DNA of 64,000 bases from Vibrio cyclitrophicus (GCA_023206055.1 CP065366.1:3472001-3536000); one strand, 5' to 3'. Positions 29,603-39,137 are shown, numbered from the stretch's first letter. The notes: generated from the letters alone by a model not told the origin. Program-made: numbers and translations.

Positions 29603-31438
29603 TTAGAACTGGTAAGCTACGTTTAAGTAGTAAGCTCGCTCTGCGGCTGGGTACCCTAAAGCCGTTTCGTAATCTTCATCAAGTAAGTTATCAACACGAG
29701 CACTGATCGTAGTGTTGTCATTAGCATAATAGCTAACAGCAGTGTCAACCAATGAATAAGATGGGAGAGTTACATCACTATATGGCCACGTCCCGTAATC
29801 AACATCAGGTCGCTTACCTACATATTGATAGCTTATAGACCAATCGACGACGTCAAATGCCACCAATGCATTCCACTTATACAGTTCTTTTGCTCGGCGT
29901 TGCAACTGCTTGCCATCATCACCTTCTGCATCTTTATAATCAGCACTCAGCTGGTGTTGAACAATGCCCGTATCAAACTCGGCAGTCAGCTCTACACCTT
30001 GAATATGCGTCTCACCATCAACATTGATGTATTTATATGTTGTTGGGTGGTAATCGATTAGATTGGTGATTTTGTAATCGTATCCAGTTAATGTCCAATA
30101 TACGTCTTTCACTAGACCATAAAAGCCCACCTCAATCGCATCAGATTCTTCTGGCTTAAGATCTTGAGTTCCGTAAGACGGATCATACTGTTGGTAAAGG
30201 TTTGGAGCTTTAAAAGCTGTACCGTATGAAGCTTTCATACCAAATTCTGGAATAAATTGATAACCAGCCCCGACGTTATATGTCGTTTCTGTACCAAATT
30301 CTTCATTGTCATCGACTCTTGCACTTGCTTCTAAAGTTGCAGAATCAACAGTGACCGAAGATAGACCGAATACTGCCAAGTTAGAACGGTCGAATGTTTT
30401 ATTCGCATTCTTATCTACATATGACTCATCGCGCCAATCAACGCCACCAGCTAACACAACATTCTTGTTTAATTTATAGCTATTAACCCACTGAACATTG
30501 CTTTGTTCTAACTCGTCTTGAGTTCCAGATGTTTTGCTTTCACCAAATTGATAGTTCCAAGAATCTTGGCTTTGTACTGTAGCTTGCATTTCAGAGCGTA
30601 ATTGACGGCCTTGATAAGTACCACCAATCGACACTGATAAATCGTCTTTTTCAGATTCCATATAACTACGTGTACTGTATGTATTGTCGTACTGGTAAAT
30701 ATTCTCATAGGCACGAACATTACCAAATACACTGAATTGTTCATTCAACTTATGAGTATAACCAATCAAACCGTTCAACGTCTCGAAGCCATGGCGGTCG
30801 CCATCATTTAAGCCTGGTACGGGCTTAACATTGTAGCCTTCATCGCTTTCATGGCTAATAGCAAGGTTTAGCTGACCATTTTCAGAAGTCGCAACACCGG
30901 ATGCTAGACTAAGTTCTTGATAGTCTAGGCTACCCAAACCAGCACTCAATGTTGTTGACTCATCCGTCGCACGAGCAATCGTAATAATGTTGATTACACC
31001 ACCAATAGCTTCGGAACCGTATAAAGAAGCTCGAGCTCCTCGTACATACTCGATCCTCTGAACATAACTCAATGGAATCTGGTTGAAATCTACCGCACCT
31101 TTTGCTGCACGAGCAAAACGAACACCATCAACTAAAACGAGGACTTGATCAGAACTTGTTCCGCGAACAAATATAGAAGCGAGCTGTCCCCTACCACCAT
31201 TTTGAGTAATCTGGATACCTGTTAATCTTCTCAACACATCTGGGATTGTTTTAGCTTGTGTTCTTTGAAAATCTTGGCGGGTAACAACTTCAACATCAGT
31301 TAATGTCGCCGTGGCAGACTGCTCAAAACGGTTAGCCGTAACTACCATGGTTTCGTCGGCAGAGGCTTCTTGGGCATGTAAATTGGAGATAGGTGAAAGC
31401 AGCGATGCTACAGCAACCGCTAAAAGGGATTTGTTCAT
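29603..31438 (-). CDS. btuB: Vitamin B12 outer-membrane receptor BtuB
   Basis: A TonB-dependent outer-membrane transporter for cobalamin. The 611 residues include a signal peptide (about 1-22, ending LHA), a TonB box DETMVVTA at 28-35, and a plug domain with IPDVLRRLTGIQI and GTSSDQVLVLVDGVR. A 22-strand barrel follows, ending in the outer-membrane insertion signal YYLNVAYQF with terminal Phe. A cobalamin riboswitch precedes it, which fixes the substrate more firmly than the protein alone. The 3' side has its own terminator. Confidence 0.95.
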   Translation of the reverse strand: MNKSLLAVAVASLLSPISNLHAQEASADETMVVTANRFEQSATATLTDVEVVTRQDFQRTQAKTIPDVLRRLTGIQITQNGGRGQLASIFVRGTSSDQVLVLVDGVRFARAAKGAVDFNQIPLSYVQRIEYVRGARASLYGSEAIGGVINIITIARATDESTTLSAGLGSLDYQELSLASGVATSENGQLNLAISHESDEGYNVKPVPGLNDGDRHGFETLNGLIGYTHKLNEQFSVFGNVRAYENIYQYDNTYSTRSYMESEKDDLSVSIGGTYQGRQLRSEMQATVQSQDSWNYQFGESKTSGTQDELEQSNVQWVNSYKLNKNVVLAGGVDWRDESYVDKNANKTFDRSNLAVFGLSSVTVDSATLEASARVDDNEEFGTETTYNVGAGYQFIPEFGMKASYGTAFKAPNLYQQYDPSYGTQDLKPEESDAIEVGFYGLVKDVYWTLTGYDYKITNLIDYHPTTYKYINVDGETHIQGVELTAEFDTGIVQHQLSADYKDAEGDDGKQLQRRAKELYKWNALVAFDVVDWSISYQYVGKRPDVDYGTWPYSDVTLPSYSLVDTAVSYYANDNTTISARVDNLLDEDYETALGYPAAERAYYLNVAYQF

Positions 31439-31494
31439 GTTGTGATCCTAAATCGCGTAAAGTCCTACCAAACCACATTGTGTGGCTTAGCCGC

Positions 31495-31690
31495 TGGCAG
31501 GTATTCGGACTCAAGAGCACAACCTTATGGTTACCTAATATTCGACTTCCCACAAAAAGCTATTTGCAGTGTCTTATGAATACTCGTTCTCTTTTACCGC
31601 TGCGCGTCAGTTCTGGATTCACACCAGATTCCCTCTTCAGCCATCTATACATCCAAATGGCACCAGCTTGCCGAAGATAGTATTGGCCTA
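31495..31690 (-). promoter_or_regulatory. Cobalamin (AdoCbl) riboswitch upstream of btuB
   Basis: Read on the minus strand, the region shows the conserved blocks in order: GCTGGTGCC, GAAGAGGGAATCTGGTG, GAATCCAGAACTGACGCGCA, GACACTGC (the B12 box core), TGTGGGAAGTCG and GAGTCCGAATACCTGCC. These are the hallmark elements of the Rfam cobalamin riboswitch. It lies about 55 bases before the btuB start and is expected to shut down translation or transcription when adenosylcobalamin is bound. Short ORFs across it are not genes. Confidence 0.93.
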
Positions 31691-31837
31691 TGAATCATTT
31701 GTCTAGTCTAAGATAGTTAATAAGCTATAGTTTTCATGGCCGATTTACACTGAATGGCTCTCAACACTGGACAAGCGCCTGTGATTGAATAAAATCTGCG
31801 CTCTTGATTTAAAAGCACGACAGCAAAAGGCATAACA

Positions 31838-32947
31838 ATGGCGAATTTAGATGTAAACCCGCAACGCTACCAAGAACAACTGACAGAAAAGACTGAGCGT
31901 CTTACTGAAATGTTCTCAGAATATAATGTGCCTGAGCTGGAAGTGTATGAATCTCCAGAACAACACTACCGCATGCGTGCTGAGTTCCGCGTGTGGCATG
32001 AAGGTGACGATATGTATTACGTCATGTTCAATCAAGAGACTAAAGAAAAATACCGTGTAGACCAGTTCCCTGCGGCTAGCCGTCTTATTAACGACCTAAT
32101 GCCTCTATTAACGGATGCAATGAAGAACAACCACTCTCTACGCCACAAGCTATTCCAAGTAGATTTCCTCTCTACGTTGAGTGGCGAGATTTTGGTGTCA
32201 CTGCTTTACCACCGTCAATTAGGTGAACAGTGGATTCAAGATGCTAAAGCACTTAAGCAGCAATTAAACGATGAAGGTTTTAACCTGAACCTGATTGGTC
32301 GTGCGCGTAAGATGAAAATCGTATTGGACCGCGACTACGTCATTGAAAAGCTAGATGTGAATGGTGATAGCTACATCTACCAACAAGTAGAGAACAGCTT
32401 TACTCAACCAAACGGCAAAGTGGCAGAGAAAATGTTGGAATGGGCTGTCGACTGTACTCAAGACAGCAAAGGCGACTTGCTTGAGCTTTACTGTGGTAAC
32501 GGTAACTTCTCATTAGCGCTGGCACAAAACTTCGAGCGTGTACTGGCAACAGAATTGGCGAAGCCGTCAGTAGAATCTGCACAATACAACATCGCGGCGA
32601 ACAACATTGAAAATGTTCAGATCATCCGCATGTCTGCAGAAGATTTTACCGTAGCAATGGAAGGTAAGCGTGAGTTCCGTCGTCTACAGCAAGCGAACAT
32701 CGATCTTAAGAGCTACAACTGCAACACTATCTTTGTTGACCCACCGCGTTCAGGTATGGACGTTGATACTTGTAAGATGGTTCAAGGGTACGAGCGCATC
32801 ATGTACATCTCTTGTAACCCTGAGACATTGAAAGAGAACCTAGACATTCTAAGCGAAACGCACGACATCACTCGTTTTGCTCTATTTGACCAGTTCCCTT
32901 ATACGCACCACATGGAAGCCGGTGTATTCCTAGAGCGTAAAGCGTAA
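31838..32947 (+). CDS. trmA: tRNA (uracil-54-C5)-methyltransferase TrmA
   Basis: TrmA forms ribothymidine at position 54 of tRNAs. The 369 residues carry the SAM-binding LELYCGNGNFSLALA, the FVDPPRSGMD motif and the catalytic cysteine in YISCNPETL, with the terminal glutamate base in HHMEAGVFLER. Length and motifs match E. coli TrmA (366). It lies divergently from the btuB riboswitch and is followed by a bidirectional terminator shared with yijD. Confidence 0.97.
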   Translation: MANLDVNPQRYQEQLTEKTERLTEMFSEYNVPELEVYESPEQHYRMRAEFRVWHEGDDMYYVMFNQETKEKYRVDQFPAASRLINDLMPLLTDAMKNNHSLRHKLFQVDFLSTLSGEILVSLLYHRQLGEQWIQDAKALKQQLNDEGFNLNLIGRARKMKIVLDRDYVIEKLDVNGDSYIYQQVENSFTQPNGKVAEKMLEWAVDCTQDSKGDLLELYCGNGNFSLALAQNFERVLATELAKPSVESAQYNIAANNIENVQIIRMSAEDFTVAMEGKREFRRLQQANIDLKSYNCNTIFVDPPRSGMDVDTCKMVQGYERIMYISCNPETLKENLDILSETHDITRFALFDQFPYTHHMEAGVFLERKA

Positions 32948-32977
32948 ATCTCGCTCTCTAGATAGTACAACAGATAC

Positions 32978-33009
32978 AAAAAAACGAGCCCATTGGCTCG
33001 TTTTTTTTA
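32978..33009. terminator. Bidirectional terminator between trmA and yijD
   Basis: AAAAAACGAGCC, short loop, GGCTCGTTTTTTTT. The A and T tracts flank the stem on both sides, so it can serve both convergent genes. Confidence 0.9.
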
Positions 33010-33022
33010 TTTATACGTTGGT

Positions 33023-33394
33023 TTAAGCAGTTTTACCGATAAAGCCTAGCTTCTTACCTACCCAAGCGAGCAGTAACATAGCGACAATAATCGCAAAGAA
33101 GTTTGAACCTGCATCAGGATGTTGTGCTTTCACAAAAGCCGAGTGGCCAAATGCGCCGACAAAGAAACAAGCTAAACCCACTAATGGAATATCTTCAGAT
33201 ACTGGATTCGTTAGGTATTCTTGGTAAAGCGCTTGTACAGCCAAAACTAAAGCAATTAGCGGGAAAATAGAGAAGCCCACTTCGCTCATTGTTACCCAAG
33301 ATAACAGTGCATCACCACACACACCTGCAACAACAGCAAGTACGAGTGTCTTTCTTTCAGAACCACGGTTTACAGTATTATTTTCATTCGACAT
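33023..33394 (-). CDS. yijD: YijD/DUF1422 family inner-membrane protein
   Basis: A 123-residue protein with about four hydrophobic segments (residues 15-35, 42-58, 71-90 and 97-113) and no catalytic motif. The function is unknown in all species. Its start codon shares one base with the fabR stop (TAATG), so the fabR-yijD pair is translationally coupled, as in enterobacteria. Confidence 0.88.
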   Translation of the reverse strand: MSNENNTVNRGSERKTLVLAVVAGVCGDALLSWVTMSEVGFSIFPLIALVLAVQALYQEYLTNPVSEDIPLVGLACFFVGAFGHSAFVKAQHPDAGSNFFAIIVAMLLLAWVGKKLGFIGKTA

Positions 33395-34035
33395 TATTCA
33401 ATCCCGCCTTTTAATCGGTTACGTTCACGTTCTTTACGATACCAAAAAGCCCCTTTGGCCATCATTCGTAATTGCATGATCAAGCGTTCAGCCAATTCAT
33501 CTCGCTGACGTCGATCTAAATCTAATGCTTCTGCCCCTGAATTGAAAACCAATATGACCGAGGCTTCTGCTTGAGTAAAAGCTTCATCTCTTGTCATGCC
33601 TGTCGTTATCAGATATTCGGTTAATTCAGCAGAAAAGTGTTGTATCTCACGAGCTACCGCTGCACGAAACTCAAATGAAGTTCCTGAGCGCTCTCGTAAT
33701 AACAGTCTGAATACGTTTGGGCTGCTTTCAATAAATTCCATAAAGGTTTCAACCGATGTGCGAATCACACTGCCTTCCTTTGCTATACGCTGACGAGCTT
33801 GACGCATTAGTTGGCGTAATAATAAACCACCTTCATCAACCATGGTTAAGCCAAGCTCATCCATATCTTTAAAGTGACGATAAAAGGAAGTCGGTGCTAT
33901 TCCAGCCTCACGAGCGACTTCTCTCAAGCTTAGGTTGGAAAAACTACGATCGGCGCTGAGTTGGCTAAATGCTGCATCAATTAAGCTACGACGAGTTTTT
34001 TCTTTTTGCTGTGCGCGAATGCCCATTGGTTTCAT
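33394..34035 (-). CDS. fabR: HTH-type transcriptional repressor of unsaturated fatty-acid genes
   Basis: FabR is a TetR-family repressor of fabA/fabB that senses acyl-CoA/ACP saturation. The N-terminal helix-turn-helix LSLREVAREAGIAPTSFYRH (about residues 40-60) is nearly identical to that of E. coli FabR, and the 213-residue length fits. Two in-frame ATGs at 34035 and 34026 (MGIRAQQKEKTRR) are possible; the second corresponds to the conserved start of the family. It is divergent from sthA and coupled to yijD. Confidence 0.94.
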   Translation of the reverse strand: MKPMGIRAQQKEKTRRSLIDAAFSQLSADRSFSNLSLREVAREAGIAPTSFYRHFKDMDELGLTMVDEGGLLLRQLMRQARQRIAKEGSVIRTSVETFMEFIESSPNVFRLLLRERSGTSFEFRAAVAREIQHFSAELTEYLITTGMTRDEAFTQAEASVILVFNSGAEALDLDRRQRDELAERLIMQLRMMAKGAFWYRKERERNRLKGGIE

Positions 34036-34362
34036 ACTTTATCAATTTCTTCTTTTACAGCCTAAACAGGCATGTCTAATTCTCTGTTTAATATAACGCG
34101 AATCACTTCTTTATATAAGGCACTCTGGTTATATAAGACACTAAACACACCTCTTTGTTCACGTACCGAAGTAAATACGTTCGAAGAAAAAATTTCAATA
34201 TCCACACTGTCATTTGGAGACATACGACATACCAAATATTATTTTTTCGATAACACTGCGTGATCCCACCGACTCTCTGATGCCCTTTTCATGTACCCAA
34301 GAACAGAATCAGTTAAAATCTCGCTAAAGCAATGTTAATCAAATATAACAAGGAAGATATCT
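34036..34362. other. fabR-sthA divergent intergenic region
   Basis: These 327 A/T-rich bases must hold the promoters of fabR and sthA. An AAGGAAG ribosome site precedes sthA, and a possible -10 (TTAAAAT) for sthA lies at about 34313-34319. A 63-codon ORF on the plus strand here has no ribosome site or family likeness and was not called. Confidence 0.6.
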
Positions 34363-35763
34363 ATGCCGCACTCCAACCACTTTGATGTAATCGTAATTGG
34401 TAGTGGCCCCGGGGGAGAGGGGGCAGCGATGGGATTAACCAAAGCCGGGTTGAACGTTGCAATCATTGAAAAAGAGAGCAGCGTTGGTGGGGGTTGTACT
34501 CACTGGGGAACCATTCCTTCCAAAGCACTGCGTCATGCCGTAAGCCGTATTATCGAATTCAACAGTAATCCTCTGTTTTGTCAGAACAACAAAAGCATTC
34601 ACTCAACGTTTTCCAACATCCTGGGCCATGCTAAATCAGTCATCGACAAGCAGACTCGCTTACGCCAAGGGTTCTACGACCGCAACCAGTGCACACTGGT
34701 ATTCGGTACGGCTCGTTTTATCGATACCAACACCATCTCGGTGATACAGAGTGATGGTACTGAAGAACACTACAGTGCAGACAAATTTGTTATCGCGACA
34801 GGCTCTCGCCCTTACCAACCAGATAACGTCGACTTCCTGCATGAACGTATCTACGACAGCGACTCAATTCTTTCTCTTAAACACGATCCGCAACACATCA
34901 TCATCTATGGTGCTGGCGTTATTGGTTGTGAATACGCGTCGATTTTCCGCGGTTTGGGTGTCAAAACCGATCTTATCAATACTCGTGACCGTTTGTTGTC
35001 ATTTCTAGACAATGAAACCTCGGATGCGCTTTCTTACCACTTCTGGAACAGCGGCGTGGTGATTCGGAACGACGAAACCTTTGAGAAAATCGAAGGCACG
35101 GACGATGGCGTGATCATTCACCTAGAATCAGGCAAAAAAATGCGCGCCGACTGCCTACTGTATGCCAATGGCCGAACCGGTAATACCGATAAGTTAAACC
35201 TTGGTGCGGTTGGCTTAGAAGCAGACTCTCGTGGGCAAGTATCAGTAAACACCAATTACCAAACCAATGTTGACCATGTTTACGCAGTAGGTGATGTGAT
35301 TGGCTACCCTAGCCTAGCGAGTGCGGCTTATGACCAAGGTCGATTCGTTGCACAGGCGATTGTCAAAGGTGAAGCTGAACGCCACCTTATTGAAGACATC
35401 CCAACAGGTATCTACACCATCCCTGAGATCAGTTCTGTTGGTAAAACCGAGCAAGAACTAACGGCTGCGAAAGTACCGTACGAAGTGGGACGTTCTTCAT
35501 TCAAACACTTAGCTCGCGCTCAAATCGCCGGTAAAGATATTGGTAGCTTGAAGATCCTATTCCACCGTGAAACCAAAGAGATTTTGGGTATCCACGTGTT
35601 TGGTGAGCGTGCTGCTGAAATCATCCATATCGGCCAAGCGATTATGGAACAGAAAGGTGAAGCAAATACCATCGAGTACTTTGTAAACACCACCTTTAAT
35701 TATCCAACGATGGCAGAAGCTTATCGTGTTGCAGCACTTAACGGACTTAACCGTTTGTTCTAA
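34363..35763 (+). CDS. sthA: Soluble pyridine nucleotide transhydrogenase
   Basis: SthA is a cytoplasmic flavoprotein that moves reducing equivalents between NADPH and NAD+. The 466 residues match the E. coli length. FAD-binding GSGPGGEGAAMG is near the N-terminus, the NAD(P) fold GAGVIGCEYASI near the middle, and the second FAD motif YAVGDVIG at about 310-317. The segment CTHWGTIPSKALRH has one cysteine in place of the disulfide pair of dihydrolipoamide dehydrogenases, which is typical of SthA. Confidence 0.96.
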   Translation: MPHSNHFDVIVIGSGPGGEGAAMGLTKAGLNVAIIEKESSVGGGCTHWGTIPSKALRHAVSRIIEFNSNPLFCQNNKSIHSTFSNILGHAKSVIDKQTRLRQGFYDRNQCTLVFGTARFIDTNTISVIQSDGTEEHYSADKFVIATGSRPYQPDNVDFLHERIYDSDSILSLKHDPQHIIIYGAGVIGCEYASIFRGLGVKTDLINTRDRLLSFLDNETSDALSYHFWNSGVVIRNDETFEKIEGTDDGVIIHLESGKKMRADCLLYANGRTGNTDKLNLGAVGLEADSRGQVSVNTNYQTNVDHVYAVGDVIGYPSLASAAYDQGRFVAQAIVKGEAERHLIEDIPTGIYTIPEISSVGKTEQELTAAKVPYEVGRSSFKHLARAQIAGKDIGSLKILFHRETKEILGIHVFGERAAEIIHIGQAIMEQKGEANTIEYFVNTTFNYPTMAEAYRVAALNGLNRLF

Positions 35764-35809
35764 ATAAAGAACCAACAGGAGCATTTGACCACCTATAGGC
35801 CAAATACAT

Positions 35810-35841
35810 AAACAGCAAGCCATGAGCTTGCTGTTTTTATT
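35810..35841 (+). terminator. Intrinsic terminator of sthA
   Basis: AAACAGCAAGC, loop CATGA, GCTTGCTGTTT and a T-rich tail, about 46 bases after the stop codon. Confidence 0.87.
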
Positions 35842-35961
35842 TAAGATACTGAATAATATGATAATAGTAGCAATTAGATCATGATGTTCTAAATACCCCT
35901 TTTCCTGTACAGCTTCTATTTGTTGCTCCCTGAACTGAGCTATCTAAGCTATCTAAGTAAG

Positions 35962-37335
35962 CTAAGCGAGAAACTCACCCTTCTTCCACTGAGAAACAAA
36001 CAACACACCAAGACCAATTCCGCGCATTGCCATAAAGCTCAGCATCGCTAGCCACAGTGCATGGTTCTCTAAACCTGATGCTAAATAGAAAATCGCGAAG
36101 AAACTGCAGGTCGCAACAAACATACTATTGCGCATATCCTTGCCTTTAGTGGCCCCAACAAAAATACCATCCAACAAGAAGCACCACATAGACACCAATG
36201 GCATCGCAATCAGCCATGGCAGATACACCTCGGCTTGGCTCTTTACGTCTGGGATTGTGGTGATCATATTGATTAAGCCAGAGCCAGCGATTGCGAACGC
36301 TATGGTCAGTACTAAACAAATATTGAAGCTCCAGAAGAAAGTACCAATCAATGACTGGTTTAGTTCATCTTTGTCTTTCGCGCCTATCGCCTTACCGACC
36401 ATAGCTTCCATTGCATAGGCAAAGCCATCCATCCCATAAGAGATGATCATCAAGAAACTCATCAACACGGCATTGACCGCAACAACATCATCGCCAAAGC
36501 TTGCACCTTGGAAAGTCATGAAAGTGAAAGTCGCTTGTAGACACAATGAACGAAGAAAGATATCGCGATTCAGTTTCACGAAACGACTCAAACCTTGGCT
36601 GGTTTTCTTAAGCAGATCCCATGGCGATGGTAACTGTTTCTTCGCCCAGATTCGGTAAACACAAATCAGGCCAAATGTTAGACCAGCATAATCAGCCATT
36701 ACAGATGCTAATGCAGCACCTTCCACTTGCCACCCTAAACCGATAACAAAAACGATATCCAAAACGATATCCAAAACGATATTGGTGACGTTGGTTATAA
36801 TCACCATCCACATGGGCGCTTTGGCATTTTGAGTCCCGAGCAGCCAGCCTAAAATAACAAAGTTAGTTAGCGCAGCAGGTGCACTCCAAGCGCGGATTGA
36901 GAAATATTGCTGACCATAGTGCTTAACTTGATCACTGGCGCTACTCAATGAGAAAACTAAATCGGCGACTAGACTGTGTAAAAGCAAAAAGACACCAGCA
37001 AACCCTAAGGCCATAGTCACGCCTTGCACAAAGACTAAGCCAAGTTGCTTGCCATCATTCGCACCATAGGATTGTGCGGCTAGCCCTGTTGTCGACATAC
37101 GCAGGAAGCCAAGCAACCAAAAGGTCACACTGATCATAGTGCCGCCTAATGCCACACCACCTAAATACCAAGAATGCTCTAGATGACCAATAACCGCCGC
37201 ATCGACTAAGCCCAGCAGTGGAACCGTAATATTAGAGAGAACCATCGGGATTGCGAGCAACAGCACTTTTTTGTGCATCGCCTGATTGGATAGCGTTTGA
37301 AAAATAATTTGGGGATTAAATAGCTTCACGATCAC
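35962..37335 (-). CDS. dinF: MATE-family efflux protein, DinF type
   Basis: A multidrug and toxin extrusion transporter of the inner membrane with about 12 hydrophobic segments. The motif SNITVPLLGLVDAAVIGHLE is nearly the same as in E. coli DinF. The start shown is a GTG at 37335; the ATG at 37278 (MHKKVLLLAIPMV) fits the family N-terminus equally well. In E. coli dinF is directly downstream of lexA and SOS-induced. Here it is on the same strand but a methyltransferase gene with its own regulation lies between. A 12-base in-frame duplication (36751-36774) repeats four residues in NIVLDIVLDIVFVIG. Confidence 0.92.
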   Translation of the reverse strand: MIVKLFNPQIIFQTLSNQAMHKKVLLLAIPMVLSNITVPLLGLVDAAVIGHLEHSWYLGGVALGGTMISVTFWLLGFLRMSTTGLAAQSYGANDGKQLGLVFVQGVTMALGFAGVFLLLHSLVADLVFSLSSASDQVKHYGQQYFSIRAWSAPAALTNFVILGWLLGTQNAKAPMWMVIITNVTNIVLDIVLDIVFVIGLGWQVEGAALASVMADYAGLTFGLICVYRIWAKKQLPSPWDLLKKTSQGLSRFVKLNRDIFLRSLCLQATFTFMTFQGASFGDDVVAVNAVLMSFLMIISYGMDGFAYAMEAMVGKAIGAKDKDELNQSLIGTFFWSFNICLVLTIAFAIAGSGLINMITTIPDVKSQAEVYLPWLIAMPLVSMWCFLLDGIFVGATKGKDMRNSMFVATCSFFAIFYLASGLENHALWLAMLSFMAMRGIGLGVLFVSQWKKGEFLA

Positions 37336-37446
37336 CTCTTAGTTTAGAGGCGATAGTTTAACCTAGTGGGTGGGCTTTCACTATGTTGTGTACTTTGTGT
37401 ATTGGTTAGCTTTTACCAAACTATGTGTTGATAGAAGAAGCTAGCG

Positions 37447-38325
37447 CTACCATTTAACGAGTACTAATTGAGGAGTTAAACGCTTTTTAAACTGAGAAAT
37501 CTTACACAACAATCGCTGCCACAACTTCCAACGATTACATTGCTGCTCTAATGGTGAAAATGACTTAACCCATTGCGCCCATGGCAACCAATTGAGAACA
37601 CTGTCTATTGGTGAAGACAACCCGTGAGCATACTTTCCAGAACCGAGCTTTTGCCCAAGAGCACTCGAGCTTTTGTCTCCAGCTAACACTAAACACGCGT
37701 GTGCATGAGTAAAGTAACGACTCAATGACTGAATAAAGTGCGCCGTCAGTTGTTCATTACAATCAAGCAGAGCATGTTCACACACCACCATCACAGAAGC
37801 TTGCTCTGGAATGTTAAGTTCATCTAACCAAGTTAAGTCGTCAACAGAGCCACACTCTAAACGATAGCGTTCGTTTTTGTGGAACAGGCGTTGTCGCCAA
37901 AGCAGATTCTCGGTTACATCCAGCTCAACCCAATGACAGCGGCCATTATCTAAACGGTAGAAACGGGTATCGAGCCCTGCTCCCACATTAATAATCCAAG
38001 CATCTGGGTTATGAGATAAAAATTGTTGAACTTGAGAATCACAAAGTTGAGTCAGTGTCGCGTAAAGGAGTTGTTGTTGGTCGAGTTCACCAGTAAGACA
38101 TTCTGGTGCTAATTGGCAGCGTTTGCAGGCTTGAGCTGCGATAGGGTCATAGACTAGGCCGTCATCGGCAAGGCTTTCGCGACTGCGAAACCAAAGATGT
38201 TGAACGAGATTCGTCGGAACTTGGAATTCTTGATGTGCAGACCCTTGATCTGAAGAAGCCTTTTGAACAGAGGAGCGCGGCTTACGAATAAGCGGCTTCA
38301 TTTGAGGTTTGGTTGGATTTGGCAT
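37447..38325 (-). CDS. SAM-dependent methyltransferase of the leucine carboxyl methyltransferase (PPM) type
   Basis: A protein of about 292 residues. The core has SAM motif I VGAGLDTRFYRL, an acidic turn WVELDVTENLLWR, and the VMVVCEHALLDC segment typical of class I PPM/LCMT-like methyltransferases. The N-terminus has a short cysteine cluster (ACKRCQLAPEC). Three ATG codons follow each other at the start; the AAGGAAG ribosome site touches the first, so the third (38325) has the best spacing. The methyl acceptor is unknown. A Fur-like box just upstream suggests iron control and possibly a role in iron uptake. It separates lexA from dinF. Confidence 0.85.
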   Translation of the reverse strand: MPNPTKPQMKPLIRKPRSSVQKASSDQGSAHQEFQVPTNLVQHLWFRSRESLADDGLVYDPIAAQACKRCQLAPECLTGELDQQQLLYATLTQLCDSQVQQFLSHNPDAWIINVGAGLDTRFYRLDNGRCHWVELDVTENLLWRQRLFHKNERYRLECGSVDDLTWLDELNIPEQASVMVVCEHALLDCNEQLTAHFIQSLSRYFTHAHACLVLAGDKSSSALGQKLGSGKYAHGLSSPIDSVLNWLPWAQWVKSFSPLEQQCNRWKLWQRLLCKISQFKKRLTPQLVLVKW

Positions 38326-38356
38326 CATCATCTTCCTTGTATCTCGACAAAGAAGA

Positions 38357-38409
38357 TGATAATGAATATCAATTACAATAACAAGTTATTGAGAATAAAT
38401 ATCAATAAG
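38357..38409 (-). promoter_or_regulatory. Fur-box-like operator upstream of the methyltransferase
   Basis: TGATAATGAATATCA at 38357-38371 matches the 7-1-7 Fur motif TGATAATNATTATCA in all but one defined position. A weaker second copy GAGAATAAATATCAATAAG is at 38391-38409. Both lie within 90 bases of the start codon, between it and lexA. Confidence 0.72.
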
Positions 38410-38422
38410 CTTTTTGTACTGA

Positions 38423-39043
38423 CTACATCCAGTCGGTGTTACGAATAATACCAACAGCCAGTCCTTCAATAGACAAGTGTTGAGACTCTAGATCGACGTG
38501 AATTGGAGAAAACTCTTCATTTTCAGCATGTAACAGAACCATTGAACCTTTACGTTCTAGGCGTTTTACCGTTACATCATCATCAACACGAGCTACAACA
38601 ACCTGACCGTCGCGTACGTCTTGTGTTTTATGAACAGCCAGTAGATCACCATCCATAATACCGATGTCTTTCATACTTTCGCCATTTACACGAAGTAAGA
38701 AGTCAGCCTGAGGCTTAAACATACCTGGGTCTACTTGGTAATGCATTTCTACATGTTCTTGAGCCAGAATAGGCTCACCAGCGGCAACCTGACCGATTAA
38801 TGGTAAACCTTGTTCCTCATTTGCTGCATCTTCAAGCAAAATACGAATACCACGAGACGCACCCGGGATAATCTCAATCGCTTCTTTACGAGCAAGAGCT
38901 TTTAAATGTTCTTCTGCAGCATTAGCAGAGCGGAAGCCTAGTTCTCGTGCAATTTCTGCACGTGTCGGTGGCATACCGAAATCGTCAATCTTACTTTTGA
39001 TAAGATCAAAAACTTGTTGTTGGCGGGGCGTTAACGGCTTCAT
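38423..39043 (-). CDS. lexA: SOS repressor LexA
   Basis: LexA represses the SOS genes and cleaves itself when RecA filaments form. The 206 residues have an N-terminal winged helix (RQQQVFDLIKSKIDDFGMPP, then RAEIARELGFRSANAAEEHL) and the C-terminal S24 protease. The cleavage site AAG is in QVAAGEP, with catalytic Ser in GESMKDIGI and Lys in DVTVKRLER. The start ATG has an AGGTG ribosome site. Two LexA boxes lie directly upstream. Confidence 0.98.
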   Translation of the reverse strand: MKPLTPRQQQVFDLIKSKIDDFGMPPTRAEIARELGFRSANAAEEHLKALARKEAIEIIPGASRGIRILLEDAANEEQGLPLIGQVAAGEPILAQEHVEMHYQVDPGMFKPQADFLLRVNGESMKDIGIMDGDLLAVHKTQDVRDGQVVVARVDDDVTVKRLERKGSMVLLHAENEEFSPIHVDLESQHLSIEGLAVGIIRNTDWM

Positions 39044-39050
39044 GATTCAC

Positions 39051-39086
39051 CTGTCTTTTTATACAGTTGACTGTGAGTATATCCAG
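39051..39086 (-). promoter_or_regulatory. Two LexA (SOS) boxes of the lexA promoter
   Basis: On the minus strand CTGGATATACTCACAG (39071-39086) and CTGTATAAAAAGACAG (39051-39066) fit the CTGT-N8-ACAG SOS box, the first with one change. A pair of boxes upstream of lexA is also the E. coli arrangement and gives tight autoregulation. Confidence 0.88.
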
Positions 39087-39137
39087 TAACTGAACAAAAG
39101 CAAAGCAATTGGTTGTTTTTAGTTCATTTTTCAAGAA

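Noticed and set aside
31393..31680. Plus-strand ORF of 95 codons at the btuB start
   Set aside because: It is antisense to the btuB start and the cobalamin riboswitch, whose conserved RNA blocks explain the sequence.
34072..34263. ORF of 63 codons between fabR and sthA
   Set aside because: No ribosome site, low-complexity composition, and it fills a divergent promoter region.
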